Assembly: GCF_014697415.1 (NCBI RefSeq)
Contig: NZ_JACJRT010000008.1
Coordinates: 310,001-374,000, forward strand
DNA: 64,000 nucleotides
Source: Cyanobium sp. FACHB-13342
GTDB lineage: Bacteria; Cyanobacteriota; Cyanobacteriia; PCC-6307; Cyanobiaceae
Direction: 5' to 3'
Positions within the stretch are counted from its first letter, which is position 1. Each line of letters opens with the position of its first letter. The notes under the pieces were generated by a model, which worked only from the letters and a program-made list of their open reading frames with translations, was not told the DNA's origin and ran no database searches. Below are positions 1-10,198 of the stretch, piece by piece. Made by a program: the position numbers and the translations under genes.

Positions 1-1447
1 TCAACCACTCGGCCAACTTGCGGTAGTGCTGCTCGGCCAGCACTTCGGTGGGCGCCATCAACGCCCCCTGGCAGCCCGCTTCGATCGCGGTGAGCAGGGA
101 GGCCAGGGCCACGACGGTCTTGCCGCTGCCCACATCGCCCTGTACCAACCGGGCCATTGGCTGGGGACGGGCCAGATCGGCGCGGATCTCTGCCAACACC
201 CGCTCCTGTGCACCCGTGAGCGCGAAGGGCAACAGGGCCAGAAAGCGCTGCACCAAGCCCTCCCCGCCGGGGGGCAGGGCCAGGGGGGGAGCGGGGCGCT
301 GGCTGAGCTGGCGCCGGCGCTGGGCCAGGCCCAGTTGCAGCAGGAGGAACTCATCGAACACCAGGCGGCGGCGACTCGCCTGCAGCTGCTGTTGATTGGC
401 CGGGGCATGGATCCAGCTGAGGGCCTCGGCGCGGGTCACCAGGCCCTGGCTTTGGCGTAGGGCCTCGGGGAGGGGATCCGGCCACTGGCGAACCAGCGGG
501 AGCACGGCTTCCACCACCTGGCGCAGGCGGTCGGCACCGAGGCCTTCCGTCAGCCCGTACACCGGCAGCAAGCGGCCGATGGTGTCGGAGCGGACCGGAG
601 CCTGGGGCGACTCCAACACCTCCATCAAGGGATCTTGAAAGGCTGGGCCATAGGGAGTCTCTTTGACGAGCCCACTCACCGCCACCGTGGCCCCGGGGGG
701 GAATTGGCGCTGCTGGGTTTTCAGCCAACCCGGGCTGGAGAAGCGCTGTCCGGCAAAAAACCGGCTGACGCGAATCTTGCCGGTGCAGTCCACCAGATGC
801 AATTCGAGGATGGAGAGATTGGGGTTGCGCGGGCTGGCGAAGGCGTGGCTGCGCCGCACGGTGGCCACAATCGTGGCGGTCCGCCCCGGTTCCAGACCAC
901 TGATCCGCACCAGGTTGGCGTAGTCGAGGTAGTCGCGCGGGTAGTAGTGCACGAGGTCACGCACCAACAGCAACCCCAGCTGGGCCAAGCGGGATGCGGT
1001 TTTGGGCCCCACCCCCCGGATCTCCGCTAGGGGGGTGTCGGCGTCGAACTGGAGCTGGCCAGTCGCGCGGGGGCCCTCGGCACCGGGCTGCACCAACCGC
1101 AGACGGGGAGGCGCCACGGCCAACACGGGGCGCTGGGCCTGGCGCAGGGCATGGAGCCGCTCGCGACATTGGCGCACCAACGACTGGCGCCGGCCCAGAG
1201 ACAACCCCCCATAGCCCTCGAAGCCCGGCCGGAGCTCCAGGACCCGTGCCAGGGCTTCCCCGGGCAGCTCAGCGGGAGGCTCGCCCAGCTGCTGGACCAT
1301 GAACACACTGAAACTGCAGTGCCGCCCCTTGAGGTCGCCGAAACCGCGGTCAGCCTCCAGCTGCAAGCCCTGCTGGAGGGCCTTGAGCCAAGCTGCTACA
1401 CCGGCTGGCTCGGAGGGGGCGGGGCTGGATTGATGTCCTGCAGCCAC
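1..1447 (-). CDS. recG: ATP-dependent DNA helicase RecG (N-terminal part, cut by window edge)
   Basis: RecG remodels stalled replication forks and branched DNA. About 482 codons are visible; the C-terminal helicase half lies beyond the left edge. The reading frame holds the wedge/OB-fold region (about residues 120-260, including GVGPKTASRLAQLG and YYPRDYLDY) and then Walker A GDVGSGKT near residue 440, followed by the RecG-typical APTEVLAEQHY. No ATG fits, so I chose a GTG at 1445-1447, which gives a normal N-terminus but overlaps the 3' end of the upstream gene by about 50 bases. A start nearer the stop of that gene is possible. Identity is sure; the start is not. Confidence 0.93.
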   Translation of the reverse strand, partial: MAAGHQSSPAPSEPAGVAAWLKALQQGLQLEADRGFGDLKGRHCSFSVFMVQQLGEPPAELPGEALARVLELRPGFEGYGGLSLGRRQSLVRQCRERLHALRQAQRPVLAVAPPRLRLVQPGAEGPRATGQLQFDADTPLAEIRGVGPKTASRLAQLGLLLVRDLVHYYPRDYLDYANLVRISGLEPGRTATIVATVRRSHAFASPRNPNLSILELHLVDCTGKIRVSRFFAGQRFSSPGWLKTQQRQFPPGATVAVSGLVKETPYGPAFQDPLMEVLESPQAPVRSDTIGRLLPVYGLTEGLGADRLRQVVEAVLPLVRQWPDPLPEALRQSQGLVTRAEALSWIHAPANQQQLQASRRRLVFDEFLLLQLGLAQRRRQLSQRPAPPLALPPGGEGLVQRFLALLPFALTGAQERVLAEIRADLARPQPMARLVQGDVGSGKTVVALASLLTAIEAGCQGALMAPTEVLAEQHYRKLAEWL

Positions 1448-2511
1448 AGCTGTTCCGCCTCGAGCGCCTGAACCCGCCGCTGAATGCGGCGATAGTGCTG
1501 GGCCATTCTGCGCACCTCCTGGCGGTGCTGCTGGATGCGACTGCGGCAGGTGCGCAGGCGGGGCAGGGCCAACTCCAGATCCGTGGTGCGCAGCAGCAAG
1601 GCCGTGGCGTCCAGCCGGGAAGGGGCCGGATCGGGGCCGAAGGGGAGGGGCAGCCGCATCAGATTGGCGGGTGCCTCCTGGGTTTCGAGCTGGCCGGCGA
1701 GGGCAGCATCGAGCAGGCTCACCGGCAACAGGGTGCGGGTGATTCCCAGGCGCAGCAGATCCACATTGAGGGCATGGGACAGGTTGCGCAGCCTGCGGCT
1801 CAGAGCGGCCTCAAAGCCCTTGATCCAAGTGAGCAACAGATCCGGATTCGTGGGCAGTGCCCCCCCCTCCCAAGCCGTGACGGCTGGGCTGGAGGTCTGC
1901 TGGCCGATCCACTCGGCGAGAGCTTCCGCCATTGCCGCCATGGTCGCTTCACTGTCATCTCCCGAATCGTGATCTCCCGAGACGTCATCTGCCGAATCGG
2001 CAGCACCAGAGGCAGCATCCCTGTCGTCGTCTTGATCCGAATCGGGCTGCTGCGGGAAAAAACGCGAGGGCTGGAGGAAATCAGCGCCGATAGGCAACCG
2101 GAGTCCCAGATGGACCGAGCCCTGCGGAGTGGGCTCGGGGTCGGGGTCATGGCTGGATTCCAGTGCCTCCAGCAAGCGGCCCCGCTGGCGCCGACGTTCC
2201 CGGTGCTCTTCCCGCGAGATCTGCACTGCCAAATGGGTCAGTTGCTCCACCGTGAGCAGGCTGCAGGCGCGTTGCACCAGATTGGCCATACGACGGTGTA
2301 ACACCAGCCGCTGGGACTGGGGCAGATCGGCATAGCGCTCGGGGTAAACCTGGGTAGCCAGATGGAAGCAGGCCTGCTGAACGGCCCCCAGCAGGCCCTC
2401 GCGGAGGACCTGTAGATAGAGCGCCAGGTGTCTGTAGAGCTGGGGGTTCGACGCCCCCAGCCGTTCTTCCAGATCATGCAGCTGCTGGTGGGCAGCATCC
2501 AGCAGCGTCAC
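1396..2511 (-). CDS. Conserved hypothetical protein, 371 aa
   Basis: I do not recognise a named domain. The protein has a helical N-terminal third rich in Leu/Gln/Arg (residues 1-125), a low-complexity Asp/Ser/Ala-rich acidic linker (about 150-195, containing DSDQDDDRD), and a helical C-terminal half ending in a coiled-coil-like segment (about 325-360) and a Pro-rich tail. No signal peptide or membrane segment is visible. It lies between tsf and recG on the same strand, 11 bases after tsf, so it probably shares a transcript with translation genes. From memory, a similar gene sits between these two in other picocyanobacteria, but its function is unknown to me. Confidence 0.75.
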   Translation of the reverse strand: MTLLDAAHQQLHDLEERLGASNPQLYRHLALYLQVLREGLLGAVQQACFHLATQVYPERYADLPQSQRLVLHRRMANLVQRACSLLTVEQLTHLAVQISREEHRERRRQRGRLLEALESSHDPDPEPTPQGSVHLGLRLPIGADFLQPSRFFPQQPDSDQDDDRDAASGAADSADDVSGDHDSGDDSEATMAAMAEALAEWIGQQTSSPAVTAWEGGALPTNPDLLLTWIKGFEAALSRRLRNLSHALNVDLLRLGITRTLLPVSLLDAALAGQLETQEAPANLMRLPLPFGPDPAPSRLDATALLLRTTDLELALPRLRTCRSRIQQHRQEVRRMAQHYRRIQRRVQALEAEQLWLQDINPAPPPPSQPV

Positions 2512-2522
2512 GGGCGGACCGC

Positions 2523-3182
2523 TCAGGCAGCTTGGGTCATGGCTGCCACTTCGGCGGCGAAATCAGCTTTCTCCACCTCGATGCCCTCCCCGAGGGTGAA
2601 GCGGGTGAAGCGACGCACCTGGATGTTCTCCCCCACCTTGCCGGCCACCTGCTTGACCATTTCGGCCACGGAGACGGTGCTGTCCTTGATGAAGGGCTGG
2701 TCCAGCAGGGCAAGTTCCTTGAGGCGCTTGCCGATGCGGCCCTCAACAATCTTCGCCTTCATCTCTTCTTTTTTGCCGGCCAAGTCATCCCGGCCCATCT
2801 CAATGGACTTCTCCCGTTCGGCCACCTCAGCGGGGATCTGATCCACGCTGACGTACTCGACGCCAGGGCAGGCCGCGATCTGCATGGCGACGTTGCGCAG
2901 CAGTTCCTGGAACACCTCGCCGCGGGCAACGAAGTCGGTTTCACAGTTGACCTCCACCAACACGCCGACGCGGGCACCGGTGTGGATGTAGCTGCCGATG
3001 GCTCCTTCCGCAGCCGTGCGGCCGGCCTTTTTCTCGGCGGTGGCAATGCCTTTCTGACGCAGCCATTCGGTGGCCTTGGTGGCATCGCCACCGCATTCCG
3101 AGAGGGCCTTCTTGCAATCCATCATGCCTGCGCCGGTCTTATCGCGCAGTTCCTTGACGAGCTTTGCTGAAATCTCAGCCAT
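2523..3182 (-). CDS. tsf: Translation elongation factor Ts
   Basis: EF-Ts exchanges GDP for GTP on EF-Tu. The 219-aa product starts with the UBA-like domain ([20 protein letters not shown], about residues 8-27) and carries the EF-Tu-contacting TDFVAR motif near residue 80. It matches the short single-core form usual in cyanobacteria, not the longer E. coli protein. It follows rpsB with a 65-base gap on the same strand, the near-universal rpsB-tsf order. The spacer contains a GC-rich inverted repeat but no T-run, so read-through is expected. Confidence 0.98.
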   Translation of the reverse strand: MAEISAKLVKELRDKTGAGMMDCKKALSECGGDATKATEWLRQKGIATAEKKAGRTAAEGAIGSYIHTGARVGVLVEVNCETDFVARGEVFQELLRNVAMQIAACPGVEYVSVDQIPAEVAEREKSIEMGRDDLAGKKEEMKAKIVEGRIGKRLKELALLDQPFIKDSTVSVAEMVKQVAGKVGENIQVRRFTRFTLGEGIEVEKADFAAEVAAMTQAA

Positions 3183-3247
3183 GGGAGGTAGGGATAGGGA
3201 GGGACATCCCGCCGGGCGGGAGATGGGATGGGGGCCTGGGGAGGGGC

Positions 3248-3961
3248 TCAGCCCTCGTCATCACGGCCCTGATCCTGGGCACCGTGACGGCCTTCATTAA
3301 TGGCATCTGCCAGACGGCCGAGCACCAGTTGCACCGAACGCACGGCGTCGTCGTTGCAGGGAATGGGGACGTCGCAGAGGTCAGGGTCGCAATTGGTGTC
3401 GAGCATGGACACCAGGGGAATGTCGAGCTTGCGGGCCTCGAGCACGGCGTTGGTTTCGCGGCGCTGGTCCACCAGCACCACCACGTCGGGCAAACGACGC
3501 ATGTTCTTCAGACCACCCAGGTACTTCTGCAGGCGCTCCAATTCCCGGCGCAGCACGGCCGCTTCCTTCTTGGGACGCATGGCGATGGCACCCGAGCTCT
3601 CCATGCGCTCCAGGTCCTTGAGGCGATCGATACGGGCGCGCATTGTGGTCCAGTTGGTGAGCATGCCGCCCAACCAGCGCTGGTTGACATAGGAGGCCCC
3701 GCAACGGGTGGCTTCCTGGGCAATCACTTCGGAGGCCTGCTTCTTGGTGCCCACGAACAGGAAGCGCTTGCCGCTGCGGGCGGCACTGCGGGTCCATTTG
3801 TAGGCGTTGTTCATGCAGACGGCGGTCTGCACAAGATCGATGATGTGAACGCCGTTGCGTGCGCAATAGATGTAGCGCGACATCTTCGGGTTCCAGCGGC
3901 GCGTTTGGTGCCCAAAGTGGGCACCCGCCTCCATCATTTCGGCGAGAGTGACAACAGCCAT
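3248..3961 (-). CDS. rpsB: 30S ribosomal protein S2
   Basis: S2 is a late-assembling protein of the small subunit. The 237-aa sequence shows the family signatures [20 protein letters not shown] at the start, [12 protein letters not shown] (about 67-78) and [13 protein letters not shown] (about 92-104), with normal length. The start lies 140 bases downstream of the glycosyltransferase stop, so rpsB-tsf probably has its own promoter there, although I see no convincing -35/-10 pair. In other bacteria S2 represses its own operon; nothing visible here tests that. Confidence 0.98.
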   Translation of the reverse strand: MAVVTLAEMMEAGAHFGHQTRRWNPKMSRYIYCARNGVHIIDLVQTAVCMNNAYKWTRSAARSGKRFLFVGTKKQASEVIAQEATRCGASYVNQRWLGGMLTNWTTMRARIDRLKDLERMESSGAIAMRPKKEAAVLRRELERLQKYLGGLKNMRRLPDVVVLVDQRRETNAVLEARKLDIPLVSMLDTNCDPDLCDVPIPCNDDAVRSVQLVLGRLADAINEGRHGAQDQGRDDEG

Positions 3962-4101
3962 GGCTTGTTAGGGGTTTCGGGTTTGCCTCCACCTGCCAGG
4001 GATCAAGAGCCGCCCAGCCAGCCAAGGGAGCTGGTGAGGTGAATCGCTCAGATCACCCGAAACACGCAGGTGTGCGGGGTGAGTGGAACCCAGGCACCCT
4101 A

Positions 4102-5028
4102 TCAAATGGTGTTGCGGGCCTCGGCATGCAGGGCCCTCACCCCCAAACGATTGAGCGGGAGCCGCAGCAGCTCCATCGCCAGGCCCGGATGGCCCTTGCG
4201 GATCAGCCAGGCCAAGAGGGGGCGCAGGCTGTTCTCATTGAGCAGGCCGCCCAGGGTGAGCAGCTCCCAGAGCAGCTGGTGAAGCCAGGTGTACTGAATG
4301 ATGAACCGCACCCGACGGGTGGGGTGCTTGAGATAAAACACCCAACCCATTTTGGCCCGCTCCCGTTCAACCCGGATCAGGTCGGGAATCTGCTCCAGGC
4401 GCAGGGCCGGATGCCAGTGGTACCCCACCGCCTCAGGACAACGCACCAGTTCGACCCCGAGCTGCCGCAGCCGTTCTCCCAATTCCAGATCCTCCCAGCC
4501 GTAGAGCCGGAAGCGGGTGTCGAACAGACCTGCCTGCTCCAGCACCTGGCGGTCGATGGCCACATTGCCTGTGGCGAAATAGGCAAACGAGAGATCCTGG
4601 AGCTTGTGGGGCTCACTGGTGGGGTCGTCAAACCTGGCGGTGTTGACCACAGCGCCGTAGGTGAAGCAGCGGCGGTGCCCCCGCTGGCGCCAACGTCGCT
4701 CGAGGGCCTGGGCGTGACAGCGCAAAAAACTGGGGGTCACCACCAGGTCGCTATCGATGAACACGATGACGTCACCACGGGCCTGGCTGACCCCCCGGTT
4801 GCGGCCTTCCGCCGGCCCCCCATGCTCCTGCTGGATCAGCCGCAGATGGGGGAGCTCAGCCCCGTGCTCATGGAGCCAGGCCACGGTGGCATCGGTGGAG
4901 CCGTCGTCGACCAGCACCACCTCGTAACCCGTGATTGGCGAGGCCAGGTGCTGGTCTTCCAAGGCCTGCAGACACTTCTGCAGGATCGGCAGGCGGTTGT
5001 AGGTCGGAATGACGACGCTGAGGAACAT
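4102..5028 (-). CDS. Family 2 glycosyltransferase
   Basis: This is a GT-A fold nucleotide-sugar transferase of unknown acceptor, cytosolic or membrane-associated. In 308 aa it has the N-terminal SVVIPTYNR, VLVDDGSTD (about 40-48), the metal-binding DSD inside VIVFIDSDLVV (about 90-100), and a C-terminal GWEDLELGERLR block (about 175-190) typical of processive or galactosyltransferase-like GT2 enzymes. There is no clear transmembrane segment; residues near 245-265 are only mildly hydrophobic. It stands alone between a terminator and rpsB, so its polysaccharide pathway cannot be read from context. Confidence 0.88.
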   Translation of the reverse strand: MFLSVVIPTYNRLPILQKCLQALEDQHLASPITGYEVVLVDDGSTDATVAWLHEHGAELPHLRLIQQEHGGPAEGRNRGVSQARGDVIVFIDSDLVVTPSFLRCHAQALERRWRQRGHRRCFTYGAVVNTARFDDPTSEPHKLQDLSFAYFATGNVAIDRQVLEQAGLFDTRFRLYGWEDLELGERLRQLGVELVRCPEAVGYHWHPALRLEQIPDLIRVERERAKMGWVFYLKHPTRRVRFIIQYTWLHQLLWELLTLGGLLNENSLRPLLAWLIRKGHPGLAMELLRLPLNRLGVRALHAEARNTI

Positions 5029-5073
5029 CGTGGTCGCCTGAAGGGTTGGGGTGGCCGAAGCAGACTGAACAGC

Positions 5074-5098
5074 AAAAAGGGGATCCCGCAGGATCCCC
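5074..5098 (-). terminator. Rho-independent terminator of the 51-aa gene
   Basis: On the minus strand an 8-bp perfect stem (GGGGATCC/GGATCCCC, 5079-5098) with a 4-base loop is followed by five T. It lies 24 bases after the stop of the small basic-protein gene and separates it from the glycosyltransferase gene. Confidence 0.85.
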
Positions 5099-5121
5099 CG
5101 AGCAACGCCACAGGGCGCTGA

Positions 5122-5277
5122 TCAGTCAGCAGCTCCGCCGTTGTTGGCCGTGCCGGTCACACCGTTGCCGGCACCTTCACCACGGCCGTCGTTGCGCAGC
5201 TTGCGCTTCTTGAACTTGCGCGCGTAGGCGCGGTTGCGTTCCTGCTTTTCTTTCTTGAGATTCCTGCGCTTGGCCAT
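5122..5277 (-). CDS. Small very basic cyanobacterial protein, 51 aa
   Basis: The ATG at 5275-5277 opens a 51-codon frame ending in TGA at 5122. The N-terminal 33 residues are dominated by Lys and Arg (MAKRRNLKKEKQERNRAY and on), and the tail is Gly/Asn/Ala-rich. The composition suggests an RNA- or ribosome-associated protein, which is inference. I recall similar short proteins annotated as conserved hypotheticals in picocyanobacteria. A strong terminator follows directly, which supports a real, separately transcribed gene. Confidence 0.75.
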   Translation of the reverse strand: MAKRRNLKKEKQERNRAYARKFKKRKLRNDGRGEGAGNGVTGTANNGGAAD

Positions 5278-5313
5278 GCGGACGGCGGCTTGGGGGAGAG
5301 GCGAAGTCTCAGC

Positions 5314-6006
5314 CTACTCAATCGCGTAAGCCCCCTGGCTCAACTGGCCGTCCTCCATTTGAACGAGGCGGTCTGCCACATCCAGGATGCGGGGGTCATG
5401 GGTGACCATCAACACGCCGCAGCCCTGATCCTTCGCCAGACCCTTCAACAACTCCACCACCTCCCGACCGGTGCGGGAGTCAAGCGATGCAGTGGGCTCG
5501 TCCGCCAGGAGCAACTGGGGCCTGGCGGCGAGGGCCCGGGCGATGGCGACGCGCTGCTTCTGGCCACCGGACAGATCGTGGGGCAGCTTGCCGAGGTGGT
5601 CACTGAGCCCAACGGCGCGCAACCACTCCCTGGAACGATCGCGGCGGGCCCGATAGCTGAGCCCTTGGAGAAGGTCCGCGCCCATCTGCACGTTCTGTTC
5701 AGCGGTGAGGCAGCGCAGCAGGTTGTGGCCCTGAATGATCATGCCGATCCGGCGGCGCAAGGTCAGGCGAGTCGAGCGACTGGCATCCCGCAACTCCTGG
5801 CCGAACAACCGCACCGACCCCTCCTGAACCTGGCGCAAGGCGCCGATCAGGGTGAGCAGCGTTGTTTTGCCGCAGCCGGATGGGCCCGTCAGCAAAACCA
5901 CTTCCCCGGGATCCACGCGCAGGCTGATGTCCTGCAGCACCTGGCGGCGCATGGAGCCACTGCCGTAGCTGTGCCGCAATCCAGACACCAGGACCATCGG
6001 TGCCAT
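5314..6006 (-). CDS. devA: DevA-family ABC transporter ATP-binding protein
   Basis: This is the ATPase of a DevBCA-type exporter. In heterocystous cyanobacteria DevBCA exports glycolipid with a TolC-like protein; in unicellular species the substrate is unknown. Walker [10 protein letters not shown] (about 42-50), the LolD/DevA-like Q-loop MIIQGHNLL, signature [15 protein letters not shown] and Walker [13 protein letters not shown] are all intact. The longer open frame reaches 6072, but the ATG at 6004-6006 gives the family N-terminus ([12 protein letters not shown]) and overlaps the devC stop (TGATG), indicating coupling. Confidence 0.92.
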   Translation of the reverse strand: MAPMVLVSGLRHSYGSGSMRRQVLQDISLRVDPGEVVLLTGPSGCGKTTLLTLIGALRQVQEGSVRLFGQELRDASRSTRLTLRRRIGMIIQGHNLLRCLTAEQNVQMGADLLQGLSYRARRDRSREWLRAVGLSDHLGKLPHDLSGGQKQRVAIARALAARPQLLLADEPTASLDSRTGREVVELLKGLAKDQGCGVLMVTHDPRILDVADRLVQMEDGQLSQGAYAIE

Positions 6007-7178
6007 CAAAAAATCTCCGCCGGATCGGCATCGCCGAGCTTGCGCATGGCCAGCACCGCCGAGGCCATGCACATCACCAAGATCATGGTGAACACCGTGA
6101 GGGCCCGGGTGGTGTTCATCGTCACCGGCAACTGGGTGGCATTGCGCACCAGCAGATAGAGGCCCTGGCCTGCCGCATAGGCCGGCAGGTAGCCGAAGGT
6201 GGCCAGGAGCAAGCCCTCCCGGGCCACCACCCCCAACAGGGTTGGCAGGCGGTAGCCCATCGCCATCAAGGTGGCGTACTCCGGCAGGTGATCACTGACG
6301 TCGGAGTAGAGGATTTGATAGACAATCACGCAGCCCACCACAAAGCCCATGGCCGCGCCCAGGGTGAAGATGAAGCCAATCGATGTGCTGGTGCGCCAAT
6401 AGTTCTGCTCAAAGGCAATGAAGCCGTCCTTGGTGAGCACGGTCACGTCATCCGGTAACTGACGCTGGAGCCGCTCCACCGCGGCCACGGCATCGGAACC
6501 CGGCCGCAGCCGGATCAAGCCCACCTCGATGCTCCCCGGAGGGGTATTGGGGAGCAGTTTCAGGTAGGTCTCATGGCTGGTCAGCAGGTTGCCGTCGGCA
6601 CCGAACGAGGTGCCCAGGCCCACCAATCCCGCAACCCGAACGCGCTGCCCGCCGATCTCACTCTCGACGATGCGACCGCTGCGAAACCACTCGGCTACGG
6701 GACCGAATTCAGGCCTGGAGCGCTCATCAAAGAGGACCCGGCCCCGATCCTGCAGCAGCTTCGCCTTGGGCTGCAGCGATGGATCGATGAACAGGGGATC
6801 ACTGGGCTCGAATCCGAGGGTGAGGATGGAGCGGGTGGAACGGTTTTCCGGATTGCGCCAGAGCAACAGATTCCAGTGCACCGGCGTGATCCCCTCCACG
6901 GCAGGATCCGCCATGGCCTGCACCAGCCGGCGGCGGGGAAAGCCCGCCATGCTCACCGAGCTGCTGGAGCGGGGGCTGATCAACACCAGATCAGCGTCAA
7001 ACAGCCGGTGAATCGTGACGCTGGCATCGAACAGGCCGTCACGGAAACCCAGCTGCATGAACATCAAAATGCCGGCAAAGGCAATCCCAGCCAGCGCCAC
7101 CAACAGGCGTACCGGCTGCCGGGTCAAGAGCAGCCAAGCCAGGGGGATCCGCCGGCCCGTCCAAAGGCGTCCGAGCAT
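6006..7178 (-). CDS. devC: DevC-family ABC transporter permease
   Basis: This MacB/FtsX-type permease of the DevBCA exporter is 390 aa, normal for the family. One N-terminal transmembrane helix (about 22-42) is followed by a large periplasmic domain (about 45-260) and three C-terminal helices (about 265-290, 320-345, 350-375), with the DevC-like YATLMAMGYR just before the third helix. It overlaps devB at its start by one base (7178) and devA at its end, so the three genes form one unit. Order on the transcript is devB-devC-devA. Confidence 0.93.
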   Translation of the reverse strand: MLGRLWTGRRIPLAWLLLTRQPVRLLVALAGIAFAGILMFMQLGFRDGLFDASVTIHRLFDADLVLISPRSSSSVSMAGFPRRRLVQAMADPAVEGITPVHWNLLLWRNPENRSTRSILTLGFEPSDPLFIDPSLQPKAKLLQDRGRVLFDERSRPEFGPVAEWFRSGRIVESEIGGQRVRVAGLVGLGTSFGADGNLLTSHETYLKLLPNTPPGSIEVGLIRLRPGSDAVAAVERLQRQLPDDVTVLTKDGFIAFEQNYWRTSTSIGFIFTLGAAMGFVVGCVIVYQILYSDVSDHLPEYATLMAMGYRLPTLLGVVAREGLLLATFGYLPAYAAGQGLYLLVRNATQLPVTMNTTRALTVFTMILVMCMASAVLAMRKLGDADPAEIF

Positions 7179-8122
7179 CAGCCGCCCGTACCAACGGCAC
7201 CCGGGGCAACGGCCCCAAGCCGGGCAATGACTTTCAGGCCGGTGAGATCTCTCACCCGCTGGCTGTCGGCAGGATTGAGGGCCACCCGCACGTCCACGAC
7301 CCGGGCATCCGCATCACCCGTGGGATCGGTGGACAACAGCGACCGCTGGCGGACCTGGGGACTGATCCGAATCACCTGACCTTGAAGGGTGCCCTGGAAG
7401 CCCCCGTTTTCACTGATCAGGCTCACGGACTGGCCGAGCTGGACCCGGTCGATGTCGCTTTCGTAGACCTCCACCACCGCCTGCATGCGCATGCTGGCGC
7501 CGAGTTCGAGCACGCCGGCATCGCCAGGTCGCTCACCGACCCGCGCATGGAGCTTGAGCACCACACCCTCGATGGGGGCCCGGAGCTCGGTGAGCAGCAG
7601 TTCCGCCTTGATGCGCTCCCGCTCTGCCCAGGCTTCATTGCGTTGACCCTGGAGTTCCAGCAACGCCGTTTCCCGGGTATCCAGTTCTCCACTGGGGATG
7701 GCGCCGGAGCGGCTCAACTGGCGGTAGCGCCCGATGTCGCGGGTTTGGACCTGCAAGCGCCTGTCCAGGTTGGAGAGGCGCGCATCGAGCAGGCGCCGCT
7801 GGGCCACCAGGGAGGGTGCCGTGTCGAAACGGGCCAACAACTGGCCGCGGGTCACCGCGTCACCCTCCTCCACCAGCAAGGTGGTCAGGCGAGGGCTGCC
7901 CCCAATGCCACTGATCGGCGCGGCGAGCCGGCGCACATCTCCGGCCGGTTCCAGCCGCCCCAGGGCCGCGACCGCTTCCGGTGCTCGCGCGGGCTGGGAC
8001 ACCTGGGGCGTTGAGACGGACTTGGGTCGTTGCTGCCGGCTGAGCACCAGGCCAACAACCAGGGTGAGCCCAATACCCAGGACCCACCAGGCCTTGGGAG
8101 CGGTCTTCAGGGCGCGGCCCAT
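7178..8122 (-). CDS. devB: DevB-family periplasmic adaptor (membrane fusion) protein
   Basis: The adaptor links the DevCA inner-membrane pump to an outer-membrane channel. From the ATG at 8120-8122 the protein is 314 aa: one N-terminal membrane anchor (about 11-28), the HlyD/DevB beginning [16 protein letters not shown], a central coiled coil (about 110-185) split by the lipoyl half-motifs, and a beta-barrel region with [11 protein letters not shown]. The open frame continues to 8236, but that part only overlaps the pcyA C-terminus. The gene overlaps pcyA by 16 bases, suggesting co-expression. Confidence 0.92.
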   Translation of the reverse strand: MGRALKTAPKAWWVLGIGLTLVVGLVLSRQQRPKSVSTPQVSQPARAPEAVAALGRLEPAGDVRRLAAPISGIGGSPRLTTLLVEEGDAVTRGQLLARFDTAPSLVAQRRLLDARLSNLDRRLQVQTRDIGRYRQLSRSGAIPSGELDTRETALLELQGQRNEAWAERERIKAELLLTELRAPIEGVVLKLHARVGERPGDAGVLELGASMRMQAVVEVYESDIDRVQLGQSVSLISENGGFQGTLQGQVIRISPQVRQRSLLSTDPTGDADARVVDVRVALNPADSQRVRDLTGLKVIARLGAVAPGAVGTGG

Positions 8123-8922
8123 GGAGCCGGCGGATCGTCGAAGAGCAAGTCTTCGATGTACCGGTCGGCCCACGCGGGGTTGAAGGCCTTCTCCAACACC
8201 CGCCGCGTCTTGTCGTTTTGTTTCTGGTGCTTGCAATATCGGAGCTGACCCTGCCAGCGATCAACCGTAGCCGGATGGTCGGACGGCTGCGCTTCGGCGG
8301 CACCAACCGCCGCGGCGAGCACCGTCAGAAAGCCACCCACCTCGTCGAGAAACATGGCTTCCTCATCGGGGCTGGTGGGGCGCACAAAACGCACGAAGGG
8401 AGAAAAGATGGATCCCCAGCCCGGAAGATCGCGCTGCTGGCTGTAAGCGCCGGAGGGGAGGGCCGCCAAACCGGCGGCGATGGCCTCGGGCAAGGAGTCC
8501 CGAACCGGGGAGAGGTCGACGATCGCGGCGGAGACCCCAGCCGGGCCGGCGACGATGTCGGCCCCAAACACCGGCAGGTCGTAGCGGGGATCGGGAAACA
8601 GCACGCAGTGCAGGATCTGCAGCCCCGCCCCCAGGCGGGCGGTTTCCAGATGGAGCTTGCGCAGGCCCCGGCACTGGAACAGCTCATTGCGAATGAACAG
8701 GGCCTCGCCATCAAGGCTGCCGCTGATGGCTTCCAGTTCGGGGTCCACCGCCAAGGGGGCCAGCTCAGGTAGCCCCTGCCACGCGATGCGGATGCGCTCG
8801 GCCAAGGCGTCCACCAGGGGGTGGATGCCTCCGCTGCTGCGCACACCGGGAACCTGGGGCGAAGGGGAGGCGGAACTCACGGCGGGGGGCGCAGCCAGCA
8901 GAATGCAGATCCTGCCACGCAT
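8107..8922 (-). CDS. pcyA: Phycocyanobilin:ferredoxin oxidoreductase
   Basis: PcyA reduces biliverdin IXalpha by four electrons from ferredoxin to phycocyanobilin, the chromophore of phycobiliproteins. The family core is clear: [18 protein letters not shown] and [11 protein letters not shown], which hold the active-site His and Asp, and the C-terminal [19 protein letters not shown] and [12 protein letters not shown]. The ATG at 8922 gives 271 aa, slightly long; a GTG at 8878-8880 gives 257 aa with a more typical N-terminus (SSASPSP), so the first 14 residues are doubtful. It is the first gene of a transcript running into devBCA and is divergent from the M16 peptidase gene. Confidence 0.95.
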   Translation of the reverse strand: MRGRICILLAAPPAVSSASPSPQVPGVRSSGGIHPLVDALAERIRIAWQGLPELAPLAVDPELEAISGSLDGEALFIRNELFQCRGLRKLHLETARLGAGLQILHCVLFPDPRYDLPVFGADIVAGPAGVSAAIVDLSPVRDSLPEAIAAGLAALPSGAYSQQRDLPGWGSIFSPFVRFVRPTSPDEEAMFLDEVGGFLTVLAAAVGAAEAQPSDHPATVDRWQGQLRYCKHQKQNDKTRRVLEKAFNPAWADRYIEDLLFDDPPAPWAAP

Positions 8923-8929
8923 CTGAGCC

Positions 8930-10198
8930 TTGCCCCTGGCCCCTGCCGACTCCCTGCTGCCGGGCCTGGCTCCCCCCAGGGATCACCAGCTGGCGAATGG
9001 CGCCAGGGTGGTGAGCCTGCCGCTGGCGGAGGCTCCCCTGGTCTGCCTGGATTTCTGGTGTCGGGCGGGCAGCATTTTCGAAAACAGCCAGGAAAGCGGC
9101 ATGGCCCACTTTCTTGAGCACATGGTGTTCAAGGGCAGTGAACAGCTGGGGCCAGGCCAATTCGATCTCCGCATCGAGGCCATGGGGGGCAACAGCAATG
9201 CCGCCACCGGGTTTGACGACGTGCACTACCACGTGTTGATTCCGCCAGAGGCCGCCGCCGACGCCCTAGACCTGCTCCTTGATCTGGTGTTGAGGCCTCG
9301 GCTGGAGGCGGAAGCCTTCCAGATGGAGCGGCAGGTGGTGCTTGAGGAACTCGCGCAAAGCGAGGACCAGCCTGACGAGATGGCCCTGCAGAAGCTGCTG
9401 CACCTGGGCTGCCCCGGCCACGCCTACGGCGAGCCAATCCTGGGCCGACGGGAGTTGTTGCAGTCCCAAACCCCGGCGGCCATGGCGGAGTTCCACCAAC
9501 GGCTGTATGGAGCCGATCGCTGTGTGCTGGCTCTAACGGGCTCCCTCGACTCTGAAGAGCTGATCGAGCGCATCGAAGGCAGCGCCCTGGCGGCGCTCGC
9601 GACCGTGGGGGAGCCCCCCCCGCGCCCGCCCCTGGCCGTGTGTCCTGGCGACCATCGGCTGGCGCTACCCCGTCTGGAGTCGGCCCGCCTGTTGATGCTC
9701 TGGGGCCTGCCCCCAGCCGCCGATCTCCACGGCGTCATGGGCGCCGATCTGCTCACCACCGTGCTGGCCGAGGGGCGCCGCAGCCGGCTGGTGGAGCGGC
9801 TGCGGGAGCAGCTGCGGATCGTCGAGAGCATCGACCTCGATCTGCATGTGATGGAAAGCGGCAGCTTTGCCCTGCTCGAGGCCATCTGCGAACCGGATGA
9901 ACTGCCGGCGGTGCGCCAGGCCATCAGCGAGGTGTGGAGCCGGCTCATGGCCGAGGGCCTGCCCGAGGCCGAATGGCGGCGAGCCCAACGGCTGGTGGCC
10001 AATGGCTACCGCTTCGGCCTGGAGGCAGCCGGTGGGGTGGCGGGCCTGATTGGCAACAACCGGCTTTGGGGACGTTGCCACGGGCTGGGCCTGCCGTTGG
10101 CAGACATCCAGGCCTGGAGCCCCGATGCTCTCCTGCAGGACTGCCTGCCCCTGCTCGATCCCAGTCGGGCCTGCGTGCTGGAGGCGGTGCCGGCATGA
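8930..10198 (+). CDS. M16 family zinc metallopeptidase (catalytic member)
   Basis: This pitrilysin/processing-peptidase-like protein is 422 aa. It carries the inverted zinc motif HFLEH at residues 60-64 and a downstream Glu-rich helix ([15 protein letters not shown]) that supplies the third ligand, followed by the M16C inactive-like C-terminal domain. I take the TTG at 8930 as start because no ATG/GTG precedes the conserved ANGARVV strand; a few residues either way are possible. Its stop overlaps the start of the partner gene (ATGA at 10195-10198), so the two are translated together and probably form a heterodimer. Confidence 0.9.
   Translation: MPLAPADSLLPGLAPPRDHQLANGARVVSLPLAEAPLVCLDFWCRAGSIFENSQESGMAHFLEHMVFKGSEQLGPGQFDLRIEAMGGNSNAATGFDDVHYHVLIPPEAAADALDLLLDLVLRPRLEAEAFQMERQVVLEELAQSEDQPDEMALQKLLHLGCPGHAYGEPILGRRELLQSQTPAAMAEFHQRLYGADRCVLALTGSLDSEELIERIEGSALAALATVGEPPPRPPLAVCPGDHRLALPRLESARLLMLWGLPPAADLHGVMGADLLTTVLAEGRRSRLVERLREQLRIVESIDLDLHVMESGSFALLEAICEPDELPAVRQAISEVWSRLMAEGLPEAEWRRAQRLVANGYRFGLEAAGGVAGLIGNNRLWGRCHGLGLPLADIQAWSPDALLQDCLPLLDPSRACVLEAVPA

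Noticed and set aside
4039-5121. Plus-strand open frame of 360 codons opposite the glycosyltransferase
   Set aside because: Shadow of a gene with intact GT2 motifs; no recognisable features of its own.
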